A DNA stretch of 64,000 nucleotides from Jaenimonas drosophilae. Taxonomy: Eukaryota; Euglenozoa; Kinetoplastea; Trypanosomatida; Trypanosomatidae. The notes beneath the pieces are model-generated. The model ran no database searches and was not told the origin of the DNA. It saw only the letters and a program-made list of their open reading frames with translations. The number at the start of each line of letters is the position of its first letter. The stretch's first letter is position 1. Where the stretch lies: contig JASAON010001643.1 of the NCBI GenBank assembly GCA_030849065.1, positions 62,001 through 126,000 of the forward strand, written 5' to 3'. The position numbers were made by a program, and so were the translations under genes. Of this stretch, positions 1-9,851 are shown in pieces.

Positions 1-1754
1 TAGAGGATCCTAGCTCACCTTCAGCACATGCGGACTCCAAGTCGCATGCCACCATCGCCTCCCCCGTCGATTCAGACAAGGTGATTGACAAATGGGCCCC
101 ACTACAGAATCGAAATGTTCAGCGCGTGCTACTCTTTTGCTTCATCGATGGTGGTTCATACTCCATCTGGAACCAGCAGGTTTTTCAGGTACTCATTGAC
201 CGCCTCGGAGGTGATAAAGCAGTCGGGTGGATGTCAGCATCGTCTGGTATCGCTCAAATGGTGGCCGCTGTGTTTGCTGGTTTCCTCGGAGACCGCTTCT
301 CCCGCGAAACCGTTCTCCGTGCAGCGGCATGTGCTGGACTACTCGCCGTGTTGCTCAGTCTCACTGGGGTTTACACCCTCACCCTCGGCGTCTTCTTTGT
401 GGCATCTTTCTTCTGGGGAACCTATGGAGGTATCAATGCCACCGGGACGGAGGCCATTTTTGCCGATAGTGTTCCCACAGGTGGACGTGCTTTTGTGTAT
501 AACCTCAAGTGGATCGATCAAACGCTTTCGGGCTCGATTGGCACCATCGTCACCATCATCTTGCTCGTTTATATGGGCAACCAGTGGGAGCTATCCAGCA
601 TGCGAGCAACGATGGCGGTGGGGCTCTGTCTCCATCCTCTGGCGATGTTCACGCTGTGGACCCTACGTGACCGGTATGCACTATCTGAAGAGATGGATGG
701 GGCAGCGCCGGCAGTGGTTGCAGGCTCTGGCCAGCGTCGGGCATCCATCGTGACGGAGGAGATGGTGGTGGAGGAGCAAGAAGGGGGCATGGTGGATTCC
801 GTCCAACGATCTCTGAACAATAGCCTATGCAGCCCACCAGCAATGTACGCAGCCAACGATGGTGGGGTGGCTGAGCTGCCGCCAGCTGCTGCTCATGTGA
901 ACTTGAACCGCGAAGGTACTCCGGATGATGGTACAAACACAGATAATGTCAGGACGGCTGCCCAAGCGGTGTTGGGGGAGCCCAGTCGTGAGTGCATTCG
1001 ACAGCTGGAGGAGGAGTGTGATGCTTGCTACAACGAGTACCAGCGTCGCTCACAGGAATGCACCGGCACACTGGATCAAATCCTGTGCACAGCAAAATAT
1101 CTGAAGCATTGGATCTTCAGCTGGGCTGCCGTTCCCTATCTGGTGTGTTTGGTAGACTTCCTCGTCGCCTTCGGTAGTGGCATGACGATGCGTTACCTGC
1201 CATTGTTCTTCGTCAATGTGTACGACACCACCCCCTCCACGCTCATGACAGCAACACTTCTCATTTCACCTCTTCAAGCCTTGCTGTCGTACGGTGTGCA
1301 GTACGCTGGCGATCACCACATTGGCCGCTTGCCAGCCACCATTGCTGTCCGCCTAAGCGGTGCCTTTCTCCTGCTTCTGATGGGTGTAACACACCTACCA
1401 CTTCCCATTCTGCTTCCGATCTATGTTGTCCGAAACGCACTGATGAACTCCACTCGTGGAGTCACTCGTAGTGTGATTATGGATGGTGTCAAGAAGAAGA
1501 ACAGAGCCAAGTGGTCTGCGTTTGAGAGTTTCTCCTCCTTTACCTGGGCAGGGAGTGCCACCATTGGCGGATACATCGCAGCAGCCAAGGGCTATCAATA
1601 CACGTTCAGCATCACCGCCATTTTTCATTTTTGTGCACTTGCTGTTCTCGTTCCTGCCGCCTTTGGATCCCGGCCAGTAGACCAGACACTCATCGCTCTG
1701 AATCGAAAGAAGGCAGAAGAAAAACGAATGGCAAGCATGGTAACTGTCGAGTAG
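1..1754 (+). CDS. Major facilitator superfamily (MFS) transporter, 5' end outside the window
   Basis: Multi-pass membrane transporter of the MFS type; substrate unknown. The reading frame (first full codon at base 3) is open to the left edge with no in-frame stop, and the only early candidate start is GTG at 81, so the true N-terminus lies outside the window; 583 codons are visible. The first half carries a clear MFS loop 2-3 motif, GFLGDRFSRETVLR, encoded at about 279-320, between hydrophobic helices. A long hydrophilic loop (about 690-1090) that is rich in acidic residues and Cys separates the two six-helix halves, and the second half resumes at about 1115 with further helices up to 1660. 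The C-terminal tail is short and basic. The frame ends at TAG 1752-1754. The family assignment is secure. The cargo cannot be read from sequence. Confidence 0.82.
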   Translation, partial: EDPSSPSAHADSKSHATIASPVDSDKVIDKWAPLQNRNVQRVLLFCFIDGGSYSIWNQQVFQVLIDRLGGDKAVGWMSASSGIAQMVAAVFAGFLGDRFSRETVLRAAACAGLLAVLLSLTGVYTLTLGVFFVASFFWGTYGGINATGTEAIFADSVPTGGRAFVYNLKWIDQTLSGSIGTIVTIILLVYMGNQWELSSMRATMAVGLCLHPLAMFTLWTLRDRYALSEEMDGAAPAVVAGSGQRRASIVTEEMVVEEQEGGMVDSVQRSLNNSLCSPPAMYAANDGGVAELPPAAAHVNLNREGTPDDGTNTDNVRTAAQAVLGEPSRECIRQLEEECDACYNEYQRRSQECTGTLDQILCTAKYLKHWIFSWAAVPYLVCLVDFLVAFGSGMTMRYLPLFFVNVYDTTPSTLMTATLLISPLQALLSYGVQYAGDHHIGRLPATIAVRLSGAFLLLLMGVTHLPLPILLPIYVVRNALMNSTRGVTRSVIMDGVKKKNRAKWSAFESFSSFTWAGSATIGGYIAAAKGYQYTFSITAIFHFCALAVLVPAAFGSRPVDQTLIALNRKKAEEKRMASMVTVE

Positions 1755-2308
1755 TTGGTGACAGGATTGTTTTGCAAATGTTGCAGGTTTTTTTTGTGTG
1801 TCGCTCAAACTACACACTCATGTGTGTTGCTGTTGTTGTACTTGTCAATTTCGTAGGATAGGTCCTTTCACTATCCACAATGAACGGACATCAAATCCCC
1901 TTTTGTTAGTTGCTATACTCTCTTCAATTTGTTTTGTTCTTGAAGTGATCGACTTTGCTAGTTCGTGACAACCCACGTCCCTATCTGTTGTGTCGTGGTC
2001 ACACGTCGCTATTGCGATGGTGTCAACTAATCACTCGTACCCTAACTTCACAAACATGAAATATATAAAGGATGGAGAGTCCTCGAAAACGCGTGACACA
2101 CACGCTACCCACTTGATACAGATTCATGGAGCTCTTATCAGGTCAAGCTACTTCCATACCCTTCGTCATGTTCCCATGCTCTAACTTGCACGTGTTCTTT
2201 ATCTTCTTCTTCGCTGTGTGTGTGTGTGTGTGCCTATGACAAAGGCCTCGCTCCATTTAGGCTAATTTCATTTGGTAGTTCCGTTGACTCGAGTACTCTC
2301 CAGTATAC
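1755..2308 (+). other. Intergenic region with trans-splice signals and a (TG)9 run
   Basis: No convincing gene. It holds the 3' UTR of the transporter and the 5' signals of the next gene. A T-rich/pyrimidine tract at about 2194-2213 is followed by a (TG)9 run at 2215-2232, and the first AG dinucleotides after it are at 2243-2244 and 2259-2260. The sequence atatataaag at 2061-2070 looks like a TATA box but has no expected role in this kind of polycistronic array. Confidence 0.6.
2215..2232 (+). repeat. (TG)9 microsatellite
   Basis: Simple repeat directly downstream of a pyrimidine-rich stretch and upstream of the acceptor AGs of the acidic protein gene. Confidence 0.85.
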
Positions 2309-2980
2309 ATGTCAAATTCATCCGGCGGTGGCGGTCCAGTGGTCAACCGAAAGCGAAGTTCTGCTGTGGAGTTGGTACGCGCAGCACGATCATCTGCCGT
2401 AGAGCTCTCTGCCGAAGACGAGGAAAAGTACCTCAGATTGAGCGTCCATCTTCTGCAATCACTTCAGAGGAATGAAGTTGTGGAGGCCATCGCCGCTGCA
2501 GAAGCTATCCGGGAACTACACGGGGGAAAGGAAGCCAATCTCCCAATCGACTGCCCTGCGCGTCTTCTGCTCACCATGAAGGACGCTGTGCTAGCACGTG
2601 CACATGAAGATGAGGAGAGTGATGATGCGGACGAGGCGTCGGAGGCCACGTCGTCCAGTGAATCTGAGAGTGGCGAGGATGACGGCGATGAGGAGGAGGA
2701 AAGTGAAGAAGATAGTGAATCCGACGTACACGACGATGCTGCGGGTTTGGCAATGAGGGAAGCTGACTCTTCCCCCGCTCTCGTTATTGATGTATTGCGC
2801 TCTGCTGTGGAGCACTTACCGCCTATGCCCACAAATCAACTGACTGAGGCGGACGAGGAGGAAGAGCCAACGGAAGAAGATGAGGAAGTGGATGCCGAAA
2901 TCGAGGGCATGATGAATGATGTACAGAAACAGGTGGACCGCGAGATGCAGCGATTATCCATAATTCGGAAACACCGGTAA
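2309..2980 (+). CDS. Acidic low-complexity protein of unknown function
   Basis: Predicted 223-residue soluble protein that I do not recognise. Residues 1-30 are Ser/Gly and basic. Residues about 38-95 form a predicted helical segment containing a leucine-rich stretch. Residues about 98-140 are almost entirely Asp, Glu and Ser, and a second acidic block sits at about 180-198. The last 25 residues form a charged helix ending in basic residues. The composition suggests a nuclear or nucleolar chaperone-like or RNA/protein-binding tail, but that is inference from composition only. The ATG at 2309 is the first ATG after the acceptor region at 2243-2260, which supports the start. Codon use and position in the + strand array support a real gene. 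No signal peptide or membrane helix is seen. Confidence 0.65.
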   Translation: MSNSSGGGGPVVNRKRSSAVELVRAARSSAVELSAEDEEKYLRLSVHLLQSLQRNEVVEAIAAAEAIRELHGGKEANLPIDCPARLLLTMKDAVLARAHEDEESDDADEASEATSSSESESGEDDGDEEEESEEDSESDVHDDAAGLAMREADSSPALVIDVLRSAVEHLPPMPTNQLTEADEEEEPTEEDEEVDAEIEGMMNDVQKQVDREMQRLSIIRKHR

Positions 2981-3591
2981 AGGGTCATTGGCGTCACAAA
3001 TGGAGGTGCGGAATCGTTGATCGCCTCCAACAACAATGGCTCCTCCATCAGCCGCTTCTGAGTGCCTGTGAGTTTCAATTACTGCTGATATTGTGATGTC
3101 GCGACCGTGAGCATCATGAGGAATGTGGATGCTGCGTATGTCATGTGACAACCATCATGGATGACGTGCGTGGGAAGAAAGTACTTGCAAAGCGGCCATC
3201 TCTGAAACCCCCCAAACCAACCAACTTCTGCTCCCTCGCTGCCTCAGTTATCGACGACTGCGTCATTGCACGTGGTGATGCTCAAATTCATTGGCACACA
3301 CCAAAAACTACTACTATTCACCACAGTCATATTCGCCAGCCATGGCGATTGTACAACAAAGCTGTGAAAAATACACTCCTTGCATTACGCTGTTGTGCTC
3401 CCATTAATCTTCACAAATGTAGAAAGAGCTTTTCCTGCTGAGTGCTGCCAACTACCCGCACCACCAACCATGCAGACCAAGTAACACAACATTGAACTCG
3501 AGAGGAAGATTTATCATTGGAACACATCACGACACACTGCATTAGTGGCTTTCAAACGTCTTCCATCTGTCTGGCTTTTGTAGGCCAAGTC
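2981..3591 (+). other. Intergenic region with splice acceptor at 3582-3583
   Basis: Holds the 3' UTR of the acidic protein gene and the leader of the next gene. A pyrimidine-rich stretch at about 3558-3580 is followed by the first AG at 3582-3583, 9 bases before ATG 3592. An open frame of 94 codons from ATG 3157 to 3441 has no good acceptor before it and unremarkable composition, so it is not annotated as a gene. Confidence 0.55.
3558..3583 (+). promoter_or_regulatory. Trans-splice acceptor (tract plus AG) for the 758-residue protein gene
   Basis: Pyrimidine-rich stretch ending in TTTTGTAG, AG 3582-3583, 9 bases before ATG 3592. It decides the start because the open frame continues upstream. 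Confidence 0.6.
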
Positions 3592-5868
3592 ATGAAGATC
3601 CTCCGAGGCTGTCATTTGTATTTCAGCCAATGTTGCGGTGTGTTCAACGGCCATAATGGGAGTGGCAGCTGCGTACTTCATTGCGGAAAACGGTGGTCGA
3701 CACTCTCTGCCTTCCACCGTACCTCTCTCCTGGCCCTTCCCAAGAGGAAGTCGGCAGCGCAGCCCTCACCTGTAACCAAGAAGAAGTGCCCAGCACCATC
3801 ATACCAAGAAGCTCAGGAAGGTGGCCGTTTTTCAAATAAAGTCGAACCGGCCGGTGATGGGGTCTCTTCAGATGTTCGGGCAGTCCCGGATCAACTACAA
3901 CGCCGGATACGTTCCATAATGATACAGCTTGTGCTACTTTCTGCACGGCCCTACTCGCCGTTGCAACTGTGCAAAGCGGTGCGGCGTAGTATGGATGAAG
4001 AAACACAAAAGATGTGCAGCTACGCACAAGCCTCCATCCTTGCTGTCACCTCCATGTCGCAACAAGATGCTGGTAATCTTGAAGAAATTGAACGCCGACG
4101 GGTAGGGCATGCCTATGTGTACCTGCATACGCACTGCGTGCTCCAAGTGGTGAAGCAGCTCACCAAATCGGACGGCATTCCGGTGGCATCGGTGGAGGAG
4201 TGGATGGTGTACGGCATCCTCCTGTCGGATCCTTCATTCCGCATATCTCCCTTAGGGGGCAAAGTGTGCTACCCCGTGTTGCCATCTACCCTTCTTGCTC
4301 ATTGGTCGTTGGCAAATCATCCAGTGTTTCAGAAGGAGGCACGACAGTTGATGCGTCTAGGACGCTCTTGTGGAACGAGCTCAGAGAGTTCTACTCCGCC
4401 AGAGAGGGAGGATTCACGGCTACGAAAAGCTCCCAAGAAGTGTACTGACTTTGTGTGGCTGTCGGATAACTGTTCCAGGAAGAGTTTCTGGGGGCTCGCC
4501 CACTCTCTGTGGAGCTCTCTCGACGCATTCGTCGATTACTCCACAGATGTGCATCTTATTGAGAGCACCAAGGAGAAACATTTAGTCGATACAGAGGAGC
4601 CGACTCATCAATCTCTCCCACTTGCTCCCGTCGTTCCTCCCCCTGGGCGTAGCTCTGGCCATCCGCTGGTTGATACATGGCTGCGGCACTTTGAACGGTC
4701 GCATCAGTTCTGTGATCTTTTGGGGGCAGATCCAGCTGTTGTGCACCAACTTGCCAGCGATACTGGCGAAGTGGTGGAAGAGGGTGATGGTCCACGACGA
4801 GACTTTGACTATTATGGAAAGCCCAGTGGTGGCATCGGATGGAATGAAATGTATTCAGGGCATGCAACCATCTTCTCCAAGTGGTTCTGGGATGCTGTGC
4901 AAAGTGAGAAGCGCGTGGCACAACTTGGCAGCATTGCACAGGAGCATGCACCGTTGTCCTGGCAGTCGCAGTACGAAATCAATACCCTTACCATCTATCC
5001 ACTTGCACGTTATGGCATGTCAGTTCCGATCTCTGTTGCACGGCTCGGAATGCTCGTTCAATGGAAGAGACTTCAAATGGCCACAACATTTGGCTATTCA
5101 TTCTTGTACTTTCTTCTCCTTGGAGCAGGCAATGTGGCACTCACCCGAACGAGCGAGCAGCTGCAGCGTTGGGGAGGAAAGCGACGGTCTAACAGGATAG
5201 TTAGTGAAGAGAGAGTTAATGGGGAAAGTGGAGGTACCTCAGACTCTTCCGACGCACAGAAGCTGTTTCAGATGGTGTTCTTCAGACTGCTTCCATTTCC
5301 GGATCTCGCAGCTGACGCTCGATCCAAAGCGGTGAACCCTACCGAACCATCTCCGCTCTGGCGCTCCCCTCCACCCGCGAAGACGTCATTGGTGCTTGCT
5401 GGTCGCACAGTGGAGCTGATGCACGTGGAGGTGCTCAACACGCATCAGCTCACCCCGATGGAAACCATGCTGCACCTCCGCAATGTCACGTCTGCCTCGC
5501 CATCAGATGTGGAGTGGCACTTCTCTTTAGAGGAGGACATTCTCTGCTTCCCTATTCTACAAGTAATTATGGAACGCAGGATTCGATCTCCTTTTGGTGA
5601 GTGGCGAGCAGCAGCGCGGGGAGCGGGGCGATCTGCTGAAGCGATCAATGCCGACTGCACCATTGGGATGCTCTGCAGGATTTCACTGTGGGAACATGAG
5701 TTTGGGATGGAGCGAGCAGCGGAAATGATGGCGGCCTATCTCAGCTTCTTTCCAGAAGTGGTTCGTCTATGCCCTCCACATCCTGTGACGAAGTCTGATG
5801 CTGCGTCGCTACATCTCTGGACGGCTGTCTTCTCAAGTTCCCCAAAAGAGGATTCGGTTGGAGGATAA
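3592..5868 (+). CDS. Unknown 758-residue protein, possibly mitochondrial
   Basis: A long conserved-looking frame that I do not recognise. It is also open upstream to a TTG at 3517, but the first ATG is 3592, which lies 9 bases after a pyrimidine tract ending in AG at 3582-3583, so I place the start there. The N-terminus (MKILRGCHLYFSQCC...) is basic, hydrophobic and poor in acidic residues, which would fit a mitochondrial presequence, although the Cys-rich run is unusual. The rest is a globular Trp- and Leu-rich protein with a helical domain at about residues 100-210. Hydrophilic linkers occur around residues 260-285 and 345-370. There is one moderately hydrophobic stretch near residues 500-520 that is not clearly a membrane helix. 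No catalytic motif was seen. Function is unknown and the mitochondrial location is an inference. Confidence 0.7.
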   Translation: MKILRGCHLYFSQCCGVFNGHNGSGSCVLHCGKRWSTLSAFHRTSLLALPKRKSAAQPSPVTKKKCPAPSYQEAQEGGRFSNKVEPAGDGVSSDVRAVPDQLQRRIRSIMIQLVLLSARPYSPLQLCKAVRRSMDEETQKMCSYAQASILAVTSMSQQDAGNLEEIERRRVGHAYVYLHTHCVLQVVKQLTKSDGIPVASVEEWMVYGILLSDPSFRISPLGGKVCYPVLPSTLLAHWSLANHPVFQKEARQLMRLGRSCGTSSESSTPPEREDSRLRKAPKKCTDFVWLSDNCSRKSFWGLAHSLWSSLDAFVDYSTDVHLIESTKEKHLVDTEEPTHQSLPLAPVVPPPGRSSGHPLVDTWLRHFERSHQFCDLLGADPAVVHQLASDTGEVVEEGDGPRRDFDYYGKPSGGIGWNEMYSGHATIFSKWFWDAVQSEKRVAQLGSIAQEHAPLSWQSQYEINTLTIYPLARYGMSVPISVARLGMLVQWKRLQMATTFGYSFLYFLLLGAGNVALTRTSEQLQRWGGKRRSNRIVSEERVNGESGGTSDSSDAQKLFQMVFFRLLPFPDLAADARSKAVNPTEPSPLWRSPPPAKTSLVLAGRTVELMHVEVLNTHQLTPMETMLHLRNVTSASPSDVEWHFSLEEDILCFPILQVIMERRIRSPFGEWRAAARGAGRSAEAINADCTIGMLCRISLWEHEFGMERAAEMMAAYLSFFPEVVRLCPPHPVTKSDAASLHLWTAVFSSSPKEDSVGG

Positions 5869-6119
5869 CACGACAGAGCCATGAGTTGGAAGACGCAACT
5901 AGCCGACAGTTGTGTCCATCTTTGGTTGTGTTTAACGGTTTCAGCACAACGCCTGTCTTGACCTTCCATGTTGATGAACTCTTTCATACCTGCATAGACG
6001 ACTCTGATCTGCCAACTATACATTTCCTTTGCACCAACACCCCTCATACACTCGCTAGAATTCGATTCCAGCAAGCTCACACAGTAGGAGACTCTTCCCA
6101 TTACATACTAGATTAGGCC

Positions 6120-7202
6120 ATGATGCAGAGAACACACTCTGGCGATGGGTCTATAGCCGTGGAGGTGAAGGGAGGATCGCAGGCACTACACAGCGGTGGT
6201 GATACGCCAGATCCGCCGATCCCTGCACCGTCTACTGCACCTCTTCCCATGATATTGAGCTTTCTTTTGGCCACCATGTACGTCGTCACCAGCATTATGT
6301 ACTTCCTATGCATCCGTCACAGCAAGTCGTACCTTACGTACGACGCTGCATTCTTGGTCCTAGCCATTGAATTCACCAAACTGTCGGTGTCGGTAGCCCT
6401 GAAGTATCGTGAGGATGGGGATTTTCTTCCCTACAGCGTCACCTTTGGACCAGACCGGCGTGAGCTGTGGAAGCGCAGCGTGTCCTATGCCGTTCCCTCA
6501 CTCATTTATGCTGTCTATAACAACCTGACGTTCTACAACCTGAAGATGGTGGATGCTGGGACCTTTCAGTTGTTCATGCAAACGCGCATTCTATTCGCTG
6601 GGCTACTATTTACACTGCTCCTGAAGAAGATGCTCACGGTTCGGCAATGGGTCGGGTTGGGGATTCTGACATTTGGAGTGGCTGCAAAGTTCTTCACTCC
6701 CGGAGAGCTTACGGTGAACTACGGCGTACTCATCATTTTCCTTCAGGCTAGTCTCTCCTCACTTGCCGGGGCGTACAATGAGTATGCCTTCAAGAAGGAC
6801 GCCAACTTGTCGATCCACCAGCAGAACTTCTTCATGTACTTCTACGCCATTGTCGTAAACGTCTTCATTGGACTACTCACCGACCCATCCTTCTACCTGA
6901 GTTTTCAGCTGAGTTCACTCATGCACCCCATTTTCATACCGATCATCTTCTTTGGCGCCTCGACTGGTCTATGTGCTGCATTCATTCTCAAATTCATCAA
7001 TGTGGTTGTCAAGGCCATCGCAGCCGCAGTTGAGGTTGTGCTCACCACCTTCGCCGCAAATGTATTTCTTGGCGAAAGTGTAGCACCGAGAGACCTCGTG
7101 GCTATGGGTATCGTGTCGTATGGGGTGCTTGTCTATAACACGAAGGGACGAGGAGATACATCCTACGTACGATGTGGCGTCAACGGTGCGTCTCCACGGT
7201 AG
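6120..7202 (+). CDS. Nucleotide-sugar transporter, UDP-galactose/CMP-sialate (SLC35A) type
   Basis: Predicted Golgi or ER membrane antiporter that brings a nucleotide sugar into the lumen in exchange for the nucleoside monophosphate. The 360-residue length and about ten hydrophobic helices match the SLC35A family. Recognisable family features are the segment containing YNNLTFYNLKMVDAGTFQ (about residues 138-155), the QTRILF run directly after it, and the KFINVVVKAIAAAVEVVLTT segment near residue 300. The first about 35 residues are a hydrophilic cytosolic tail. Two adjacent ATGs (6120, 6123) open the frame. Upstream, AG at 6057-6058 follows a pyrimidine-rich stretch. In trypanosomatids such carriers feed glycosylation of surface glycoconjugates (known for the family). 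UDP-galactose is the most likely substrate but cannot be told from UDP-GlcNAc by sequence reading alone. Confidence 0.85.
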   Translation: MMQRTHSGDGSIAVEVKGGSQALHSGGDTPDPPIPAPSTAPLPMILSFLLATMYVVTSIMYFLCIRHSKSYLTYDAAFLVLAIEFTKLSVSVALKYREDGDFLPYSVTFGPDRRELWKRSVSYAVPSLIYAVYNNLTFYNLKMVDAGTFQLFMQTRILFAGLLFTLLLKKMLTVRQWVGLGILTFGVAAKFFTPGELTVNYGVLIIFLQASLSSLAGAYNEYAFKKDANLSIHQQNFFMYFYAIVVNVFIGLLTDPSFYLSFQLSSLMHPIFIPIIFFGASTGLCAAFILKFINVVVKAIAAAVEVVLTTFAANVFLGESVAPRDLVAMGIVSYGVLVYNTKGRGDTSYVRCGVNGASPR

Positions 7203-7477
7203 ATGGGCAAGGCTTTGTGCTATGTGTGCAACAGCTCTACTACAACAATTTCTTTTACCTCTCGCTCAGTGGACCCATTTTGTTAGACGATTTAAAATCG
7301 TTTAACTCTGCAGTGACCTTTGTTTACGACTCTCCTTGGCAACCGCGCGAATCTGTCCTGGTAGTGCTCACTGATGCACAAGGAATGTATGCGTTCTTTG
7401 GGCACTTGGTCTGTGTTTTGCTGTGAAGCTACATGACTTCCTCCTCTTCTCCGTCTTGTTGAACTAGGCAATACAGC

Positions 7478-9634
7478 ATGGTTACTATCCGTGAAGGAGC
7501 ATCCGCATCATCAAGTGAGGGTCCTCCCGCGGAAACGGGCATACACATCGTTGCGCGCACGGTAGAGAGAACGCGAAGACATCGAAGCGACAATCATCAT
7601 GGGGTGAACACATCACATCATCGCAGCCACAGAACGTCCTCCTCCAAGGCTGGCGATAACTATCACGTTGCAGCATCGGCATCGTCAACGTACTTCGATG
7701 AGCAAAAGCGCAGCGAAGAACTGGAGTACATGGCTGGTCAAGTCCAGTATTGGCGGCGCAGAGCACTGGAGTGCGAGAGAGCGGCTGTGGAACGTGAAGC
7801 AGCTCTCGAAAAGTCGTGGAGGAAGCTCATGACAGCTGCACGGACCTACTCTGAACACGTAATTCGCCAGCTTCTACGACGCATACGTAGACTTGAAGAT
7901 GTTGGTGATTGGAGCGGTCATTCGCCTGGACGAGCGCTTGTGGCCTCGCGTCCTGATCTTGACTGGCAAGATGATGGTGCACACCCATCTAGTCAGGTAA
8001 AGCCAGGCCGGAATAAGACACGCGTTGCGCCACCTGAGGTGGAAGTCACCACGGCCGCCCTAACTGTCCATGACGAAGAGGCAGGTGATCTTCAACCTGT
8101 CGACACGACAGTGTTAGAGCAGGTTCTCCTGCACGACCGTCAATCCTTGGAAACACTTTCTCATCTTCGTGAGACCCTTGCCCGCGCGCGAAGTAGTCTC
8201 CACGTGCTTAGGACTTCCGATGAGTCCCCCCATGGGAGCCAAAGGGAGATTCAGTCGGTGGAGGAGACGTTGAGGCTGGGGGAAATTTCAGCAATGGGCT
8301 CCACCCATGGCGGCCAAACTACACTCCTTCGGTCAGACTCGTTGCAACACGCGAGAAAGGGGCAGAGCGACACTGAAGGGAGCATTTCTGTGACTTCAGT
8401 GGGCGTGGAGGTGCCACAAGGGCCTCCACCAGAGATCTCCGCTCGATGTGCATCAGCTGCTGACGAGCTATCTCGAGTAGTGGGGTACCTGTCCCGTAAC
8501 GGCATGGAGAGGCTCCTTGCTGCTCAACGGCATATACTTGCTTGTGTATGTGTTGATGCAGCTACAGAAAATGATGGTTTATCCTTGCTGCAGCGGCTGG
8601 ATGCGCTGTGTCGTCGGTGCGCGGGTCGCGTTGCCGTGGAAGCTGCCCCATGTGCTATTCAAGGGAACGAGTTGTCTTCCCTCGTGCAGAACCTTGAACG
8701 GATGTGTGACGAAGCTCATGACATCGATGCAATACTAGCAGAGACTGCTTCCATCACAACTGAGGCTTCGTTGCAAAGAAGGGACCACAATAGCTCCACA
8801 GCCGATGAAGTGCAAATGCTGCGTAGTCAAGTTTACCGACTCGAGGAAGAACGCACTGAGCTGAAGGAGGAGGTTGCAAGACTCCTGCGTTGCCCCACTC
8901 TTGCTACTCAACCTGTCGCAGCATCGCCACCAGGGCAGGAGAAGAGCGCTCAGACACGGTCACCTCCGACATTCACTCAGCCTCTGTCGGGTGCTGGATT
9001 GACTCCGAACAGAGCATCGCAGGGGTATCACAACGAGGTTCGTTCAAACAGAGCGGTGCCGAGAGCTTCTCCACAACCACCACTATACTCAGCCGTGGCA
9101 GATGCCTCGTCACCGAGACTTGCTGCGCGTGGCATATCTCCTTCGCTTCGTTGGACGTGGGCAGATTCCCCAGCCGAGCGGCATCCAGACTCGATGTTTG
9201 GAGCTCCAAACACCATGTCCATCCGCGCTGCTCAGCCGTCAAGACACACCCTCGGTCACATGGATGGGCATGGTTGGTCACCATCCTCTGTGGGGTACGC
9301 ATACGCTCCCCATCCAGTCCGACACGTGCAAGCAAGTCCTTGGGCGGAGAGCAGTCGTGATGGCTACGGTCAAATTGCTGAGGAGCAGGTTGCACGGGAA
9401 GATCATCGCGTTGATGCAGCGTTGTTTGGTCTCTCATCAAGCGTTGATGTCGGAGCACTCACTGGTGCGGATTCCCCAGTGTACACCAGTCATGCGGCTG
9501 GCGGCAGGTTGTCTCACGACGATGGGCCCTACGCTCGCTCTGGTAGGGTGGGAAACTTTCCCACGGACGAGATGCGACGATCATCTATGTTGATGGAGAA
9601 GAGGTATCGATCGCTGCTGATGGACACCCCATGA
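7478..9634 (+). CDS. Coiled-coil protein of unknown function
   Basis: A 718-residue hydrophilic protein that I do not recognise. After a disordered Ser/His/Arg-rich N-terminus (about 1-70), a coiled coil runs from about residue 78 to 135 (EELEYMAGQVQYWRRRA region), followed by a polar linker. Shorter helices lie at about 205-245 and 310-430, including a heptad-like coil starting DEVQMLRSQVYRLEEERTEL near residues 443-462. The C-terminal 250 residues are Ser/Pro/His/Arg-rich and probably disordered. Such architecture is common among kinetoplastid cytoskeletal proteins (flagellum, basal body, subpellicular array), but that is inference only. A tract at 7437-7460 followed by AG at 7466-7467 sits 10 bases before ATG 7478, giving a well supported start with a very short leader. 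Confidence 0.75.
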   Translation: MVTIREGASASSSEGPPAETGIHIVARTVERTRRHRSDNHHGVNTSHHRSHRTSSSKAGDNYHVAASASSTYFDEQKRSEELEYMAGQVQYWRRRALECERAAVEREAALEKSWRKLMTAARTYSEHVIRQLLRRIRRLEDVGDWSGHSPGRALVASRPDLDWQDDGAHPSSQVKPGRNKTRVAPPEVEVTTAALTVHDEEAGDLQPVDTTVLEQVLLHDRQSLETLSHLRETLARARSSLHVLRTSDESPHGSQREIQSVEETLRLGEISAMGSTHGGQTTLLRSDSLQHARKGQSDTEGSISVTSVGVEVPQGPPPEISARCASAADELSRVVGYLSRNGMERLLAAQRHILACVCVDAATENDGLSLLQRLDALCRRCAGRVAVEAAPCAIQGNELSSLVQNLERMCDEAHDIDAILAETASITTEASLQRRDHNSSTADEVQMLRSQVYRLEEERTELKEEVARLLRCPTLATQPVAASPPGQEKSAQTRSPPTFTQPLSGAGLTPNRASQGYHNEVRSNRAVPRASPQPPLYSAVADASSPRLAARGISPSLRWTWADSPAERHPDSMFGAPNTMSIRAAQPSRHTLGHMDGHGWSPSSVGYAYAPHPVRHVQASPWAESSRDGYGQIAEEQVAREDHRVDAALFGLSSSVDVGALTGADSPVYTSHAAGGRLSHDDGPYARSGRVGNFPTDEMRRSSMLMEKRYRSLLMDTP

Positions 9635-9851
9635 AAACAGTTGTGTCACTAACGCTGTTGGGGTTGGGGTGCCCAGTGTACCATTCCTGACTTGAAGAGA
9701 ACTGAGATGCACGTACGCGATTATCAATCGTACGTTGGATGCACAACATACATGGAAACCTTAACCGCCCCTTTCCTCCTTTTTTACGGTTTCTAATATG
9801 TAGATGAATAGATTGTACTCATAGAATCATACATTTCGCACCCACTCATAT

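Noticed and set aside
2061..2070. TATA-box-like sequence
   Set aside because: Protein-coding genes here appear to be in a polycistronic unit; the element is in a UTR and such motifs occur by chance in AT-rich spacers.
3157..3441. 94-codon frame between the acidic protein gene and the 758-residue protein gene
   Set aside because: No tract/AG of quality upstream and no recognisable protein features; chance frame in UTR sequence.
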